Below the pieces are notes generated by a model that searched no databases, was not told the origin of the DNA, and worked only from the letters and a program-made list of their open reading frames with translations. Position numbers and translations under genes: made by a program. Below are positions 27,168 through 34,699 of a stretch of 64,000 bases of DNA, one piece after another. The stretch is taken from the NCBI RefSeq assembly GCF_029892105.1, contig NZ_JARZAJ010000006.1, positions 124,001-188,000 on the forward strand, in the 5' to 3' direction. The stretch comes from Kitasatospora sp. GP82 (GTDB taxonomy: Bacteria; Actinomycetota; Actinomycetes; Streptomycetales; Streptomycetaceae). Every line of letters begins with the position of its first letter. Position 1 is the stretch's first letter.

Positions 27168-27866
27168 GTGAACGACCCGATGCCGATCCCGGCGCTGCTG
27201 ACCGGGCTCCAACTCACCGACTCGGCCTTCCCCAGCGGCTACTACACCCTCTCCCACGGTCTGGAGGGCTTCCAACAGGCGCGCGCGGTCACCTGGCGCA
27301 CCCTGCCCACCCTCCTGCACGACCTGCTGCGCCACAGCGCCGGCCCCGCCGACGCGACCGCCCTCGTCCTCGCTCACCGCGCGGTGAGCGCGGGCGACTG
27401 GGCCCGGGTGGTTGCCGTGGAGCGGCGGCTGTACGCCGGCAAGCTGGGCCGCGAGGCCCGGCAGGCCGCCGTCCGCACCGGGCGGCAACTGCTCGACCTG
27501 GCCGACGAGGTCTACGGCACGCCGGAGATCGGGCGCTACCGGGAGCTGTACCAGGACAGGCGGGTCCACGGCTGCCAGCCGGTGGTCGCCGCCGCCGTCC
27601 ACGCCGGCAACGGTGTGACGGCGCGGCAGGCGGTCACCTGCGAGCTGTTCGCCTTCGCGGCCAGCTTCGTGGGGGCCGCCCTCCGGCTGCGGCTGACCGA
27701 CCACCGCCGCGCACAGGTCGTCCTGCACGGAGCCGCCCCGGTGATCGAGGAGACCGTCGAGGCCGCGCTGCGGCGCGAGTTGGCCGACCTGGGCGGCTGC
27801 ACACCGATGGCGGACGTCATGGCGGGCCGCCACGAGCGCGCCGAGGCCCGCCTGTTCGCCAGCTGA
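27168..27866 (+). CDS. ureF: Urease accessory protein UreF
   Basis: 232 aa from GTG 27168; ATG 27180, in the same frame, is an alternative start. All-helical protein that gates the UreD/UreG complex during nickel delivery. Family markers: LTGLQLTDSAFPSGYYTLSHGLEGF, YRELYQDRRVHGCQPVV, and the C-terminal RLTDHRRAQVVLHGAAPVIEE. It follows ureC by 59 bp. Confidence 0.94.
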   Translation: MNDPMPIPALLTGLQLTDSAFPSGYYTLSHGLEGFQQARAVTWRTLPTLLHDLLRHSAGPADATALVLAHRAVSAGDWARVVAVERRLYAGKLGREARQAAVRTGRQLLDLADEVYGTPEIGRYRELYQDRRVHGCQPVVAAAVHAGNGVTARQAVTCELFAFAASFVGAALRLRLTDHRRAQVVLHGAAPVIEETVEAALRRELADLGGCTPMADVMAGRHERAEARLFAS

Positions 27867-27910
27867 ACACCTTCATCGGCCGAACAACCCCCACTCCCCC
27901 GAGGATTGCC

Positions 27911-28666
27911 ATGCACGACCCCACGCAGGTCCGCGGTTCCCGCCACCACCACGACCACGACGACGAGTTCTCCCGTCGCCCCGAGGACGGCGTACTGCGA
28001 GTGGGCATCGCAGGTCCGGTCGGCTCCGGGAAGACCGCGCTGATCGAGGCGCTCGTCCCGGTCCTGATCGGACGCGGCCGCACGCCCGCCGTCATCACCA
28101 ACGACATCTACACCTCCGAGGACGCCGCCCACGTCCGGCGCACCCTCGACGGCGTCCTGGCCCCGGACCGGATCGTCGGCGTGGAGACCGGCGCCTGCCC
28201 GCACACCGCCGTACGCGACGACCCGACCATGAACCAGGCCGCCGCCGACGAACTGCTGGAGCGCTTCCCCGGCATCGACACCCTGCTCTTCGAGAGCGGC
28301 GGCGACAACCTCACCCTCACCTTCAGCCCGGCCCTGGTCGACCTCTTCCTGTTCGTCCTGGACACCGCCGAGGGCGACAAGATGCCGCGCAAGCGGGGCC
28401 CCGGCATCACCGAGTGCGAACTGCTCGTCATCAACAAGATCGACATCGCCCAGTACGTCCGCTGCGACCTCGGCGTGATGGAGTCGGACGCCCGCACGGT
28501 CCGCGAGGGACGCCCGGTCGTACTGACCAACTCCCTTACCGGGCAGGGCCTCGACACCATCGCCGACTTCCTGCTCGCCCACGAGGCCGCCTCCCCGGCC
28601 GCCCTGACCGCTCCGGCTGCCCCGGCTGCCCCGGCTGCCCCGACCCCTTCGGTGGCCACCGTATGA
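27911..28666 (+). CDS. ureG: Urease accessory GTPase UreG
   Basis: 251 aa. SIMIBI-class GTPase that powers nickel insertion. After a His/Asp-rich N-terminus (HHHDHDDEF, likely metal-binding) come the P-loop GPVGSGKTALIEAL, the metal motif ETGACPHTAVRDD (CPH), ESGGDNLTLTFSPALVD and the specificity motif VINKIDIA. The tail carries an unusual Ala/Pro repeat (APAAPAAPAAP). The stop overlaps ureD by 4 bp. Confidence 0.97.
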   Translation: MHDPTQVRGSRHHHDHDDEFSRRPEDGVLRVGIAGPVGSGKTALIEALVPVLIGRGRTPAVITNDIYTSEDAAHVRRTLDGVLAPDRIVGVETGACPHTAVRDDPTMNQAAADELLERFPGIDTLLFESGGDNLTLTFSPALVDLFLFVLDTAEGDKMPRKRGPGITECELLVINKIDIAQYVRCDLGVMESDARTVREGRPVVLTNSLTGQGLDTIADFLLAHEAASPAALTAPAAPAAPAAPTPSVATV

Positions 28667-29619
28667 CCACGGCGCCCGCGCGGCTGGACCCCGCGCACTA
28701 CGAACCCCCACGGGTACCGGGCCGGATGCTCGAACTCACCGGCAACGCCGACACCCTGGCCGCCGGGCGCCCCGGCAAGGTCGGCCTGCTCGAACTGCGC
28801 TACGCCCGCATCGGCGAGCGCACCGAGCTGGTCGACCGCTACCAGAAGTCCCCACTGCAGATCATGCGGCCGCTCTACATCGACCCGCTGCGGCCCGACC
28901 TGCCGGTGACGTACCTGATGTCCACCGGCGGCGGCATCGTCCAGGCCGACCGCAACCGGATCGACATCGACTGCGGCCCCGACACCGCCGTGCACCTGAC
29001 CACCCAGGCCGCCACCAAGGTGCACCGGATGGAGTTCGACCACGCCACCCAGCTCGTCAACCTCAGGGCCGGACCAAGAAGTTACGTCGAGTACCTGCCC
29101 GACCCGCTGATCCCCTACCGCGACTCGCGCCTGTACCAACGCACCCAGGCCACCGTCGACCCGAGCGCCACCGTCCTCCTCGGCGAGACCATCTCCGCCG
29201 GGCGGCTGGCCATGGGCGAGCGCAACGCCTACCGGATGCTCTACAGCGACCTGGAGATCCAGCGCCCCGACGGCGAGCTCCTCGCCGTGGACACCGTCCG
29301 CCTCGAACCCGCCTCCGCCGAACCGGGCAGCACCCACTCCGTCACCGGCCCCGCCGTCCTCGGCGGACACGACCTGGTGTCCACCCTCTTCGCCGTCACC
29401 CCCCTCGCCCCGGCCGCCCAAGTCGCCGACACCCTGTACGAGGCACTCCGCCCCACGGGCCTGATCTTCGGCGTCAGCACCCTCCCCGAGGACTGCGGAG
29501 CCTGGGTCCGCGTCATGTCCGACGACTCCCCCGCCCTCACCCGCGCCATGCGCACCGCATGGGACGCCCTGCGCCGCCTCCTGATCGGCACCCCGGCCCC
29601 GGACCTGCGCAAGAGCTGA
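28663..29619 (+). CDS. ureD: Urease accessory protein UreD (UreH)
   Basis: 318 aa from ATG 28663 (ATGA overlap with ureG). Scaffold on which UreF and UreG bind apo-urease. Seen: YLMSTGGGIVQADRNRIDIDCGPDTAVHLTTQAATKVHRME, the UreD core, then YLPDPLIPYRDSRLYQRTQ and GETISAGRLAMGERNAYRM. Last gene of the operon; only 24 bp separate it from the convergent serine hydrolase. Confidence 0.95.
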   Translation: MTTAPARLDPAHYEPPRVPGRMLELTGNADTLAAGRPGKVGLLELRYARIGERTELVDRYQKSPLQIMRPLYIDPLRPDLPVTYLMSTGGGIVQADRNRIDIDCGPDTAVHLTTQAATKVHRMEFDHATQLVNLRAGPRSYVEYLPDPLIPYRDSRLYQRTQATVDPSATVLLGETISAGRLAMGERNAYRMLYSDLEIQRPDGELLAVDTVRLEPASAEPGSTHSVTGPAVLGGHDLVSTLFAVTPLAPAAQVADTLYEALRPTGLIFGVSTLPEDCGAWVRVMSDDSPALTRAMRTAWDALRRLLIGTPAPDLRKS

Positions 29620-29643
29620 CGGGTCCGGCGGCACAAGGGCCCG

Positions 29644-31020
29644 TCAACTCGTCTGCCAGCCTCGGGGGTCGACGCCGCCGGGGATCGGAGCGCTCGGGTC
29701 GTAGGGTGCACGCGTCAGCACGAAACTGCCGATGTCGAGGTGGCTCACCGTGCCGTCCGCCGCTCGGACCACTCGGAGCGTCTCGCCCGCGTAGTAGCCG
29801 TCCAGACCGGTCCAGGTTCCGTCCGCCTCGGCCCGGAAGCGGGCACCTCGGCCCGCTCCGCCGATCGGTCCGAGTTCCAGCGCGCGGTCGGCGCGCAGGC
29901 GCAGGACGTGCGCCGATGGCCCCCAGTACCAGGGGCCGGTCAGCGCAAGAAGCTCCGGATCAGCTTCGGGCAGCGGGCGCCAGGGCTCCGGGAATCGCGG
30001 TTCGTGCTCGGCGACGATCCTGATCAGGTCCGCGGCGATCGTGGCGGTCGGTGTCCCGGAGGTCGCATTGGCCAGCACGACGGCGGCTACGTCGTCCGCC
30101 TCGCTCACCCAGAGCGCGGCCAGGAAGCCCGGCATCGAGCCGGTGTGGCCGTACAGTACGCGGCCGTCCTGCCGCCGCAGTTGCAGGCCGAGCCCGTACG
30201 CGGCGGTCCACTCCGCACCATCGGGCTCCGACGCAGGCCTACGCATCTCGGCGATGCTGCCGGGGCCCAGTACCTTCTCGTCACCGGCGGCCAGGAACGC
30301 GGCCCAGCGGGACAGGTCCGCGGCCGTCGACCAGAGCTGGCCGGCCGGCGCCATCACCCCCGTGTCCTCCAGCGGCTCCGGCAGCATGACATCGGCCCAC
30401 GGGTGCACCGCGAACCCTCCGGCGTGCGGCGCCCGGGGCAACAGCGTGGTCCGGGTCAGGCCGAGCGGCTCCAGCACCTCCCGGCGCAGCACATCTCCCC
30501 ACGGCTCCCCGCGCAGCCGCTCGACCAGCGCGCCCAGCAGCGCGAACCCAGGGTTGGAGTAGTGGAACCGGCTCCCCGCCGGGTGGCGTACCGGCTGCTC
30601 GCCGAGCACATCCGCGAGCTCGGGCCGCAGAGCTCCCGTGGTCCGCTCCCACCAGGGCCCCGGCGTCTCGGAGGCGAGCCCCGAGGTGTGGGCGAGGAGC
30701 TGAGCGATCGTCAGCCGCCCGGCCGGGGTGCCGGGCACGTGCTGTTCCAGCGGGTCGGTCAGCTCCAGCGCCCCCTCGTCCCGCAGGCGCATGACCAGCA
30801 CCGCGACGAAGCTCTTGGTGAGCGAGCCGATCCGGTACTGCACATCGTCGTCCGGGCGGTGATCGTCGATCATGCTCCGGCCGTCGGTCCAGACCATGTG
30901 CCCGCCCCGGACCACCGCGCCCACCAGCGACGGCGTCCGCCCGTCCGCCTGCCCCACAGCCAGCCTGTGCAGCAGAGCGCGGCGAGTGCCGGTGAGCAAC
31001 TCCTCAGGCGGAAAGGCCAT
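29644..31020 (-). CDS. Serine hydrolase, class C beta-lactamase/esterase family
   Basis: 458 aa, starting MAFPPEELLTG at ATG 31020; a further upstream open frame is not coding-like. The catalytic triad of the family is intact: GSLTKSF (SxxK nucleophile), FHYSNPGFALLG (YxN) and YGHTGSMPGF (HxG, the KTG equivalent). A C-terminal beta-rich segment of about 110 residues follows. No clear signal peptide is visible, so it may be a cytoplasmic esterase or D-aminopeptidase-like enzyme and not a resistance beta-lactamase. Confidence 0.9.
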   Translation of the reverse strand: MAFPPEELLTGTRRALLHRLAVGQADGRTPSLVGAVVRGGHMVWTDGRSMIDDHRPDDDVQYRIGSLTKSFVAVLVMRLRDEGALELTDPLEQHVPGTPAGRLTIAQLLAHTSGLASETPGPWWERTTGALRPELADVLGEQPVRHPAGSRFHYSNPGFALLGALVERLRGEPWGDVLRREVLEPLGLTRTTLLPRAPHAGGFAVHPWADVMLPEPLEDTGVMAPAGQLWSTAADLSRWAAFLAAGDEKVLGPGSIAEMRRPASEPDGAEWTAAYGLGLQLRRQDGRVLYGHTGSMPGFLAALWVSEADDVAAVVLANATSGTPTATIAADLIRIVAEHEPRFPEPWRPLPEADPELLALTGPWYWGPSAHVLRLRADRALELGPIGGAGRGARFRAEADGTWTGLDGYYAGETLRVVRAADGTVSHLDIGSFVLTRAPYDPSAPIPGGVDPRGWQTS

Positions 31021-31342
31021 CTGACTCCTCGATCCTGTTCGCGTCCGACCCGGACCGCCAGACCCTACCCCGGCCTTCGTCGGGCTCGCTCCCCTTTTAG
31101 CCGGGGCCCCCCGGCGTCGAGGGCCACGGGTCTGGCATGCCCACGATTTGGGTGATATTGCCCGCAGTCGCCCTCCGGATCCCCGATCCCGCTCGGGAAT
31201 CCCCTCGGGAGGATGACCACGACGGCCCGAACCCGGCTGGTGCACGGCGGAGCCGTCGCCACGCCGAACCGCCGCCCAGCCCGTCGCCGAACAGCCGCAA
31301 CCAGCACAACGACCGGCCCCGGCCGACCGATCGGCTACCCGT

Positions 31343-31490
31343 ATGTGGGGGGGCGCTGCGGCCAGCCGGGAGGGGAGTCCTCCCAGTCTTCCTGCCGGCC
31401 GTACGGGGTGAGGTCGAGGATGCTGTTGACGAAGACGAGCCGGTCCACGCCACGGGAGACGGTGTTGTACGTCCGGCGGAAGGGCAGTCA
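31343..31490 (-). pseudogene. Orphan C-terminal coding remnant, family unknown
   Basis: A short minus-strand frame with strong G/C third-position bias reads [20 protein letters not shown], then [20 protein letters not shown] and [10 protein letters not shown], then stop. Codon use is that of a real gene, but the reading frame decays upstream and there is no start. I do not recognise the family. It appears to be the last 50 codons of a gene lost from between the serine hydrolase and the DUF397 locus. Confidence 0.45.
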
Positions 31491-31568
31491 CCCCGCCGGC
31501 CGGCCTCGCGCAGCGAAGCGGCGCGGCACCGCCGGATCGGCCGCAGGCCGATGGGCGAGCAAGGCCGG

Positions 31569-31740
31569 ATGAGTGAACACCCGTCCCGGCGGAGGGTGCT
31601 GGTGATCTGCACGGGCAATCACTGCCGGTCCCCGATCGCCGCGCTGATCATCGCCGAGCGCTCCGGCGGCACGCTCGACGCGCGCCCGGCAGGCACCAGA
31701 GACCGGCACCCTGTTCCGCTCGCGGAATCCGCTCCGCTGA
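31569..31740 (+). pseudogene. N-terminal remnant of a low-molecular-weight protein tyrosine phosphatase
   Basis: The segment MSEHPSRRRVLVICTGNHCR, then SPIAALIIAERS, carries the LMW-PTP/ArsC P-loop (C-X5-R followed by Ser-Pro), complete with ATG and AAGG. After about 45 residues, ending near AGTRDRH, the protein loses all phosphatase features and runs antisense through a DUF397 gene; the Asp general-acid loop is missing. It is therefore a truncated gene. Confidence 0.55.
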
Positions 31741-31846
31741 ACGGGCTTCAGGCTCCTCCTCACGCGTGGGAGGTGAAGCACGGCGCCACACCTCCCGGAG
31801 CTGACGCCTTGCGAGGATCGCTGGAACCCGAACGTGAGGTCGCCGG

Positions 31847-32068
31847 TCAGACCGTGCCGAACTCGCCGTTCGCGGTGGCAGCGGCGAAGGTCGCCCACGC
31901 CTCGGTGGAGAAGTGGAGTTGCGGGCCCTCGGGGTCCTTCGAGTCACGGACGGGCACGACGCCGTGGGTCGCGGCGAACGCGGGGGCGAACTCGATGCAC
32001 GCGCCACCGTTGTTGCTGTAGGAGCTCTTGTGCCAAATGGTGCTGGTCAGATCAACGGCTTGATTCAT
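31847..32068 (-). CDS. DUF397 protein (copy 1)
   Basis: 73 aa, from ATG 32068 behind AAGGACTTGAGC. Typical DUF397: WHKSSYSNNGGACIEFAP, VVPVRDSKDPEGPQLHFSTEAW and FAAATANGEF. Such proteins are small partners of XRE/DUF5753 regulators in streptomycetes, as at the whiJ locus, where they influence development; the biochemical role is unknown. It is nearly identical to copy 2 located 141 bp upstream, a recent tandem duplication. Confidence 0.93.
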   Translation of the reverse strand: MNQAVDLTSTIWHKSSYSNNGGACIEFAPAFAATHGVVPVRDSKDPEGPQLHFSTEAWATFAAATANGEFGTV

Positions 32069-32156
32069 GCTCAAGTCCTTCCCTGCCAAACAGATTGACT
32101 CCCAAGGGCGTTGCTGTGGCCGATGGTAGCCCCGGCGCTCCGCTGCGTCGAGAAGA

Positions 32157-32186
32157 CCCCGCTGCGCCAAGAGAGGCGGAGCGGGG
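32157..32186 (-). terminator. Hairpin between the two DUF397 genes
   Basis: Arms CCCCGCTGCGCC (32157-32168) and GGCGGAGCGGGG (32175-32186) pair at 11 of 12 positions with a 6-nt loop, 23 bp after the copy 2 stop. It may end the XRE/copy 2 transcript, leaving copy 1 with its own promoter or readthrough. Confidence 0.6.
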
Positions 32187-32208
32187 CCGTGGTATGGAAC
32201 AGCGAGGG

Positions 32209-32430
32209 TCAGACCGCGCCGAACTCGCCGTTCGCGGTCGCGGCGGCGAAGGCTGCCCACGCCTCCGTGGAGAAGTGGAGCTGCGGGCCCTCGGGGTCCT
32301 TCGAGTCACGGACGGGCACAACGCCGTGGGTCGCGGCGAACGCGGGGGCGAACTCGATGCACTGCCCACCTCCGCTGCTGTAGGAGCTTTTGTGCCAATC
32401 GACACCGGTCAGATCAACGGCTTGGGTCAT
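32209..32430 (-). CDS. DUF397 protein (copy 2)
   Basis: 73 aa from ATG 32430; GGAAGG about 10 bp upstream favours this over the ATG at 32439. Differs from copy 1 mainly near the N-terminus (DWHKSSYSSGGGQCIEF) and at a few positions later. Its start overlaps the end of the XRE gene by 17 bp, so the two are translationally coupled as in other XRE-DUF397 pairs. Confidence 0.93.
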   Translation of the reverse strand: MTQAVDLTGVDWHKSSYSSGGGQCIEFAPAFAATHGVVPVRDSKDPEGPQLHFSTEAWAAFAAATANGEFGAV

Positions 32431-33256
32431 GTTCAACATCCTTCCGTACCGCGCGGATCAGCTCCAGAGACGTCGCCCCTGAGCAGGCTTCAACCTGCAG
32501 CCGATCGTAGTCCCTGCTCCACCGCGTCACCGTCTCGCCATCCCTGTCCAGATAGCCGCGTTGCAAGGTCTCCGTGTACCCGAGCACGGTCCGATCGGAA
32601 AGGGTCAGCAACGTGACCGGCATGGTGAATGGGATGCGCTCGCCCATGTCGAACGGTGCGACCTGAATGACGACGTTCGGCCGTTGGGCCAGGTCTTCAA
32701 GGTGAGCGAGCTGAGCCGCCATGGTGGCCGAGCCTCCATGTATACGGCGTAGGACACTTTCGTCCAGGACTGCGAAGAGAAGCGGTGCGGGGCTGCGCGC
32801 CAGGAGTTGCTGTCGTGCCTGGCGGAACGCTAGCCGTTCGTCGGCCTGAGCCTGCGTAATGGTCCCGCGCCTGACGGCAGCTGTCTCCAGCGCGGTTGCG
32901 TAGTCCACGGTTTGGAGCAGGCCCGGCACAACGCCAAGTTCAAAGAGCCTTATCTCTACCGCTTTAGCCTCGTGCCCAGCAAACTCAGGGAAGCCTTCGA
33001 TGAGCGCGCTGTGCCCAAGGTGCCACCACATGAGAGACAGCGTGCCACCGGTCTCCAGAGCGGCGTCAGCGGCCTCGGCGAACTTGCGTGTTGGGGGGCG
33101 CTCGGCTCGCTCCACGTAGGACACGTAGGAATCCGAGTAGTTGATCAGCTTCCCAAGCATGCCCTGGGTGATCCCCTTCGCCTTGCGTGACCTGCGCAGC
33201 TGCGTGCCGAACGCGGCCATGGGTGATGACGCTGGGTCAAGATCCTTTTGGTACAC
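32414..33256 (-). CDS. XRE-family regulator with DUF5753 (WhiJ-like)
   Basis: 280 aa from GTG 33256. Residues 13-70 form a helix-turn-helix (FGTQLRRSRKAKGITQGMLG, YSDSYVSYVERAERPPT); the remainder is DUF5753, with FELGVVPGLLQTVDYATALE and the C-terminal PVTLLTLSDRTVLGYTETLQRGYLDRD. WhiJ-type regulators repress developmental genes in S. coelicolor and usually travel with a DUF397 gene, as here. Codon bias is weaker than in neighbours, suggesting an accessory locus. A leaderless-type promoter precedes it, facing the four-gene chain at 33363. Confidence 0.93.
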   Translation of the reverse strand: MYQKDLDPASSPMAAFGTQLRRSRKAKGITQGMLGKLINYSDSYVSYVERAERPPTRKFAEAADAALETGGTLSLMWWHLGHSALIEGFPEFAGHEAKAVEIRLFELGVVPGLLQTVDYATALETAAVRRGTITQAQADERLAFRQARQQLLARSPAPLLFAVLDESVLRRIHGGSATMAAQLAHLEDLAQRPNVVIQVAPFDMGERIPFTMPVTLLTLSDRTVLGYTETLQRGYLDRDGETVTRWSRDYDRLQVEACSGATSLELIRAVRKDVEHDPSR

Positions 33257-33262
33257 GGCGGT

Positions 33263-33291
33263 TCCCTAGAATCCACAAATCTCACTGTCAA
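33263..33291 (-). promoter_or_regulatory. Promoter of the XRE regulator
   Basis: On the minus strand a perfect TTGACA (33286-33291) and a TAGGGA -10 box (33263-33268) are separated by 17 bp; the GTG start lies 6 bp further on. The transcript would be leaderless or nearly so. Confidence 0.55.
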
Positions 33292-33362
33292 GTTGAAATC
33301 CTTCCGATCGTAGGCGCTCGTGCCGATGCTTGTAGCAGAAAGCGACGGAAAGGAGCCGTACG

Positions 33363-33689
33363 GTGACGACGCAACGCGCACGCCACTACGGGAAGTCGGT
33401 CCGAGGTCCAGCCGCAGGCAGGCCGGAGCGCCGGCGTTCGCTGATGCAGCGCCTGTTGTCCGCGAGGCTGGCGAACGCTGTGGCTGCGGAGGCGGACCTG
33501 GCGAACGCCCTCGCGCTCGCGGGGATTTCACTGCCCGGCCTGGCGGCGGATCGCCAACGCGGCTGGCTGACGGGCACGTTCCTGGTGGATCTCGGTGCGG
33601 CTCACCCCGATGCGGTGTCACGCCTTGCCGAGGTCGTGCGACGCGGGGCCGAGGTTGAGTCGGCGGAGCGACGGGCGGCGCCCAGATGA
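33363..33689 (+). CDS. Small basic protein, first of a four-gene overlapping chain
   Basis: 108 aa from GTG 33363, with AAAGGAG eight bases upstream. The N-terminus is Arg-rich (RARHYGKSVRGPAAGRPERRRS); the rest is helical (LLSARLANAVAAEADLANALALAGISLPG). No known domain recognised. It begins 106 bp from the divergent XRE regulator and overlaps the next gene by 4 bp, so the chain is probably under that regulator's control region. Confidence 0.65.
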   Translation: MTTQRARHYGKSVRGPAAGRPERRRSLMQRLLSARLANAVAAEADLANALALAGISLPGLAADRQRGWLTGTFLVDLGAAHPDAVSRLAEVVRRGAEVESAERRAAPR

Positions 33690-33895
33690 ACGGGAACACG
33701 CCCCCGGTCTGCCCCCGTACCGAATGCGGTCGGGCGATCGAGTGGGGAAGCGAACGGGCCGGGGACGGGGTGCGCGACTGGCGCTGTCCCTCGTGCGGCT
33801 CGTTCGGCTACACGCTCCCCTTCGCGTATGCGGCACGGCATCCGGCCGAGCCCGTCCTTCAACCGGTCGGCCGGCGAGCGAAGGTGGGGCGGTGA
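33686..33895 (+). CDS. Small zinc-ribbon-like protein
   Basis: 69 aa from ATG 33686 (ATGA overlap). Four cysteines are spaced as CPRTEC and CPSC (VCPRTECGRAIEWG ... WRCPSCGSFGYTLPF), suggesting a small zinc-binding domain. Function unknown. GTGA overlap with the next gene. Confidence 0.65.
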   Translation: MNGNTPPVCPRTECGRAIEWGSERAGDGVRDWRCPSCGSFGYTLPFAYAARHPAEPVLQPVGRRAKVGR

Positions 33896-34170
33896 GCGCC
33901 GAGCCCGGGCCGGCAGGCCCGGGCGAGCAGCCGCCGGTCCCGACACCCTGCACGGCGCCCGTCGGCGGCTGGGACGACGGCGACCAGGCGGGTTTGCAGT
34001 ACCTCGCGCCGGGTGAGCTGATGCGGCGCCCGGCGCTCACCCCGGAGGAGTGGACCGACCGGGAGCTGGACCCGCAGGAGTACGAGCGGCGTGCGGACCT
34101 CCTCCGACGGGTTCACGACGCCAACAGATCGACACAGCAATCGACTCAGCAAGGGACATATCCAGCATGA
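33892..34170 (+). CDS. Small acidic protein of unknown function
   Basis: 92 aa from GTG 33892. Pro/Gly-rich N-terminus, then an acidic helical half (LAPGELMRRPALTPEEWTDRELDPQEYERRADLLRRVHDA) and a Gln/Thr-rich tail (STQQSTQQGTYPA). No domain recognised. ATGA overlap with the next gene supports a translated chain. Confidence 0.6.
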   Translation: MSAEPGPAGPGEQPPVPTPCTAPVGGWDDGDQAGLQYLAPGELMRRPALTPEEWTDRELDPQEYERRADLLRRVHDANRSTQQSTQQGTYPA

Positions 34171-34670
34171 CGGCACCAGCGCGGGGCCGCCCCCTGCCCG
34201 CCGAACGGCTTCCGGACGGCGATACCGACCACTGGCGGGACCGTGCCCGACGGAGCGTGGACGACCCCGAGGGCACCACGGGGAACGTGACAACAGAAGG
34301 ATCACTTCACATGGCACAACTCACGGGCGACGAGCCCCGATCGGCCGATGCGGCGGTGGCCGTCCGGGAGCTGGGAACCGGTGGCCGGCCCTTGTCCGCG
34401 GAGTGCCGGCGGATCGCCGAGGCGATGGGGGCGGCCATGGGAGGAGGGGCGTGGGTCTTCCCGAAGAGCTCGGGCTGGCGGATCTACTGCCGGTACCGGG
34501 GGCCGGGTCCGGACAGGCAGCAGATGGCCGAGCTGAACGCGGCACTGGACGGCGCGTCCCGCTGGGGTTCGCGCTGCTCGTGGAACGAACACACCGTCCG
34601 GGCCACCGTCTGGGCCGAGGTCCCCGCCCCGGCCCGGACAGTGACCCCTGCGCGGACGCAACGGAGTTGA
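34167..34670 (+). CDS. Unrecognised protein, last of the four-gene chain
   Basis: 167 aa from ATG 34167; an internal ATG at 34311 with AAGGATCACTTC before it would give a 119-aa protein (MAQLTGDEP...), so two starts are possible. The C-terminal part looks folded: CRRIAEAMGAAMGGGAWVFPKSSGWRIYCRYRG, then AELNAALDGASRWGSRCSWNEHTVRATVWAEVP, with paired Trp and Cys residues. No family recognised. It ends 30 bp from the convergent permease gene. Confidence 0.6.
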   Translation: MTAPARGRPLPAERLPDGDTDHWRDRARRSVDDPEGTTGNVTTEGSLHMAQLTGDEPRSADAAVAVRELGTGGRPLSAECRRIAEAMGAAMGGGAWVFPKSSGWRIYCRYRGPGPDRQQMAELNAALDGASRWGSRCSWNEHTVRATVWAEVPAPARTVTPARTQRS

Positions 34671-34699
34671 CGGTGTGGCCGACCGGTCCGTGACGTGAC

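Noticed and set aside
29644-31020. True class C beta-lactamase resistance gene
   Set aside because: Motifs fit the wider serine-hydrolase family; no signal peptide and an extra C-terminal domain make an esterase or peptidase more likely.
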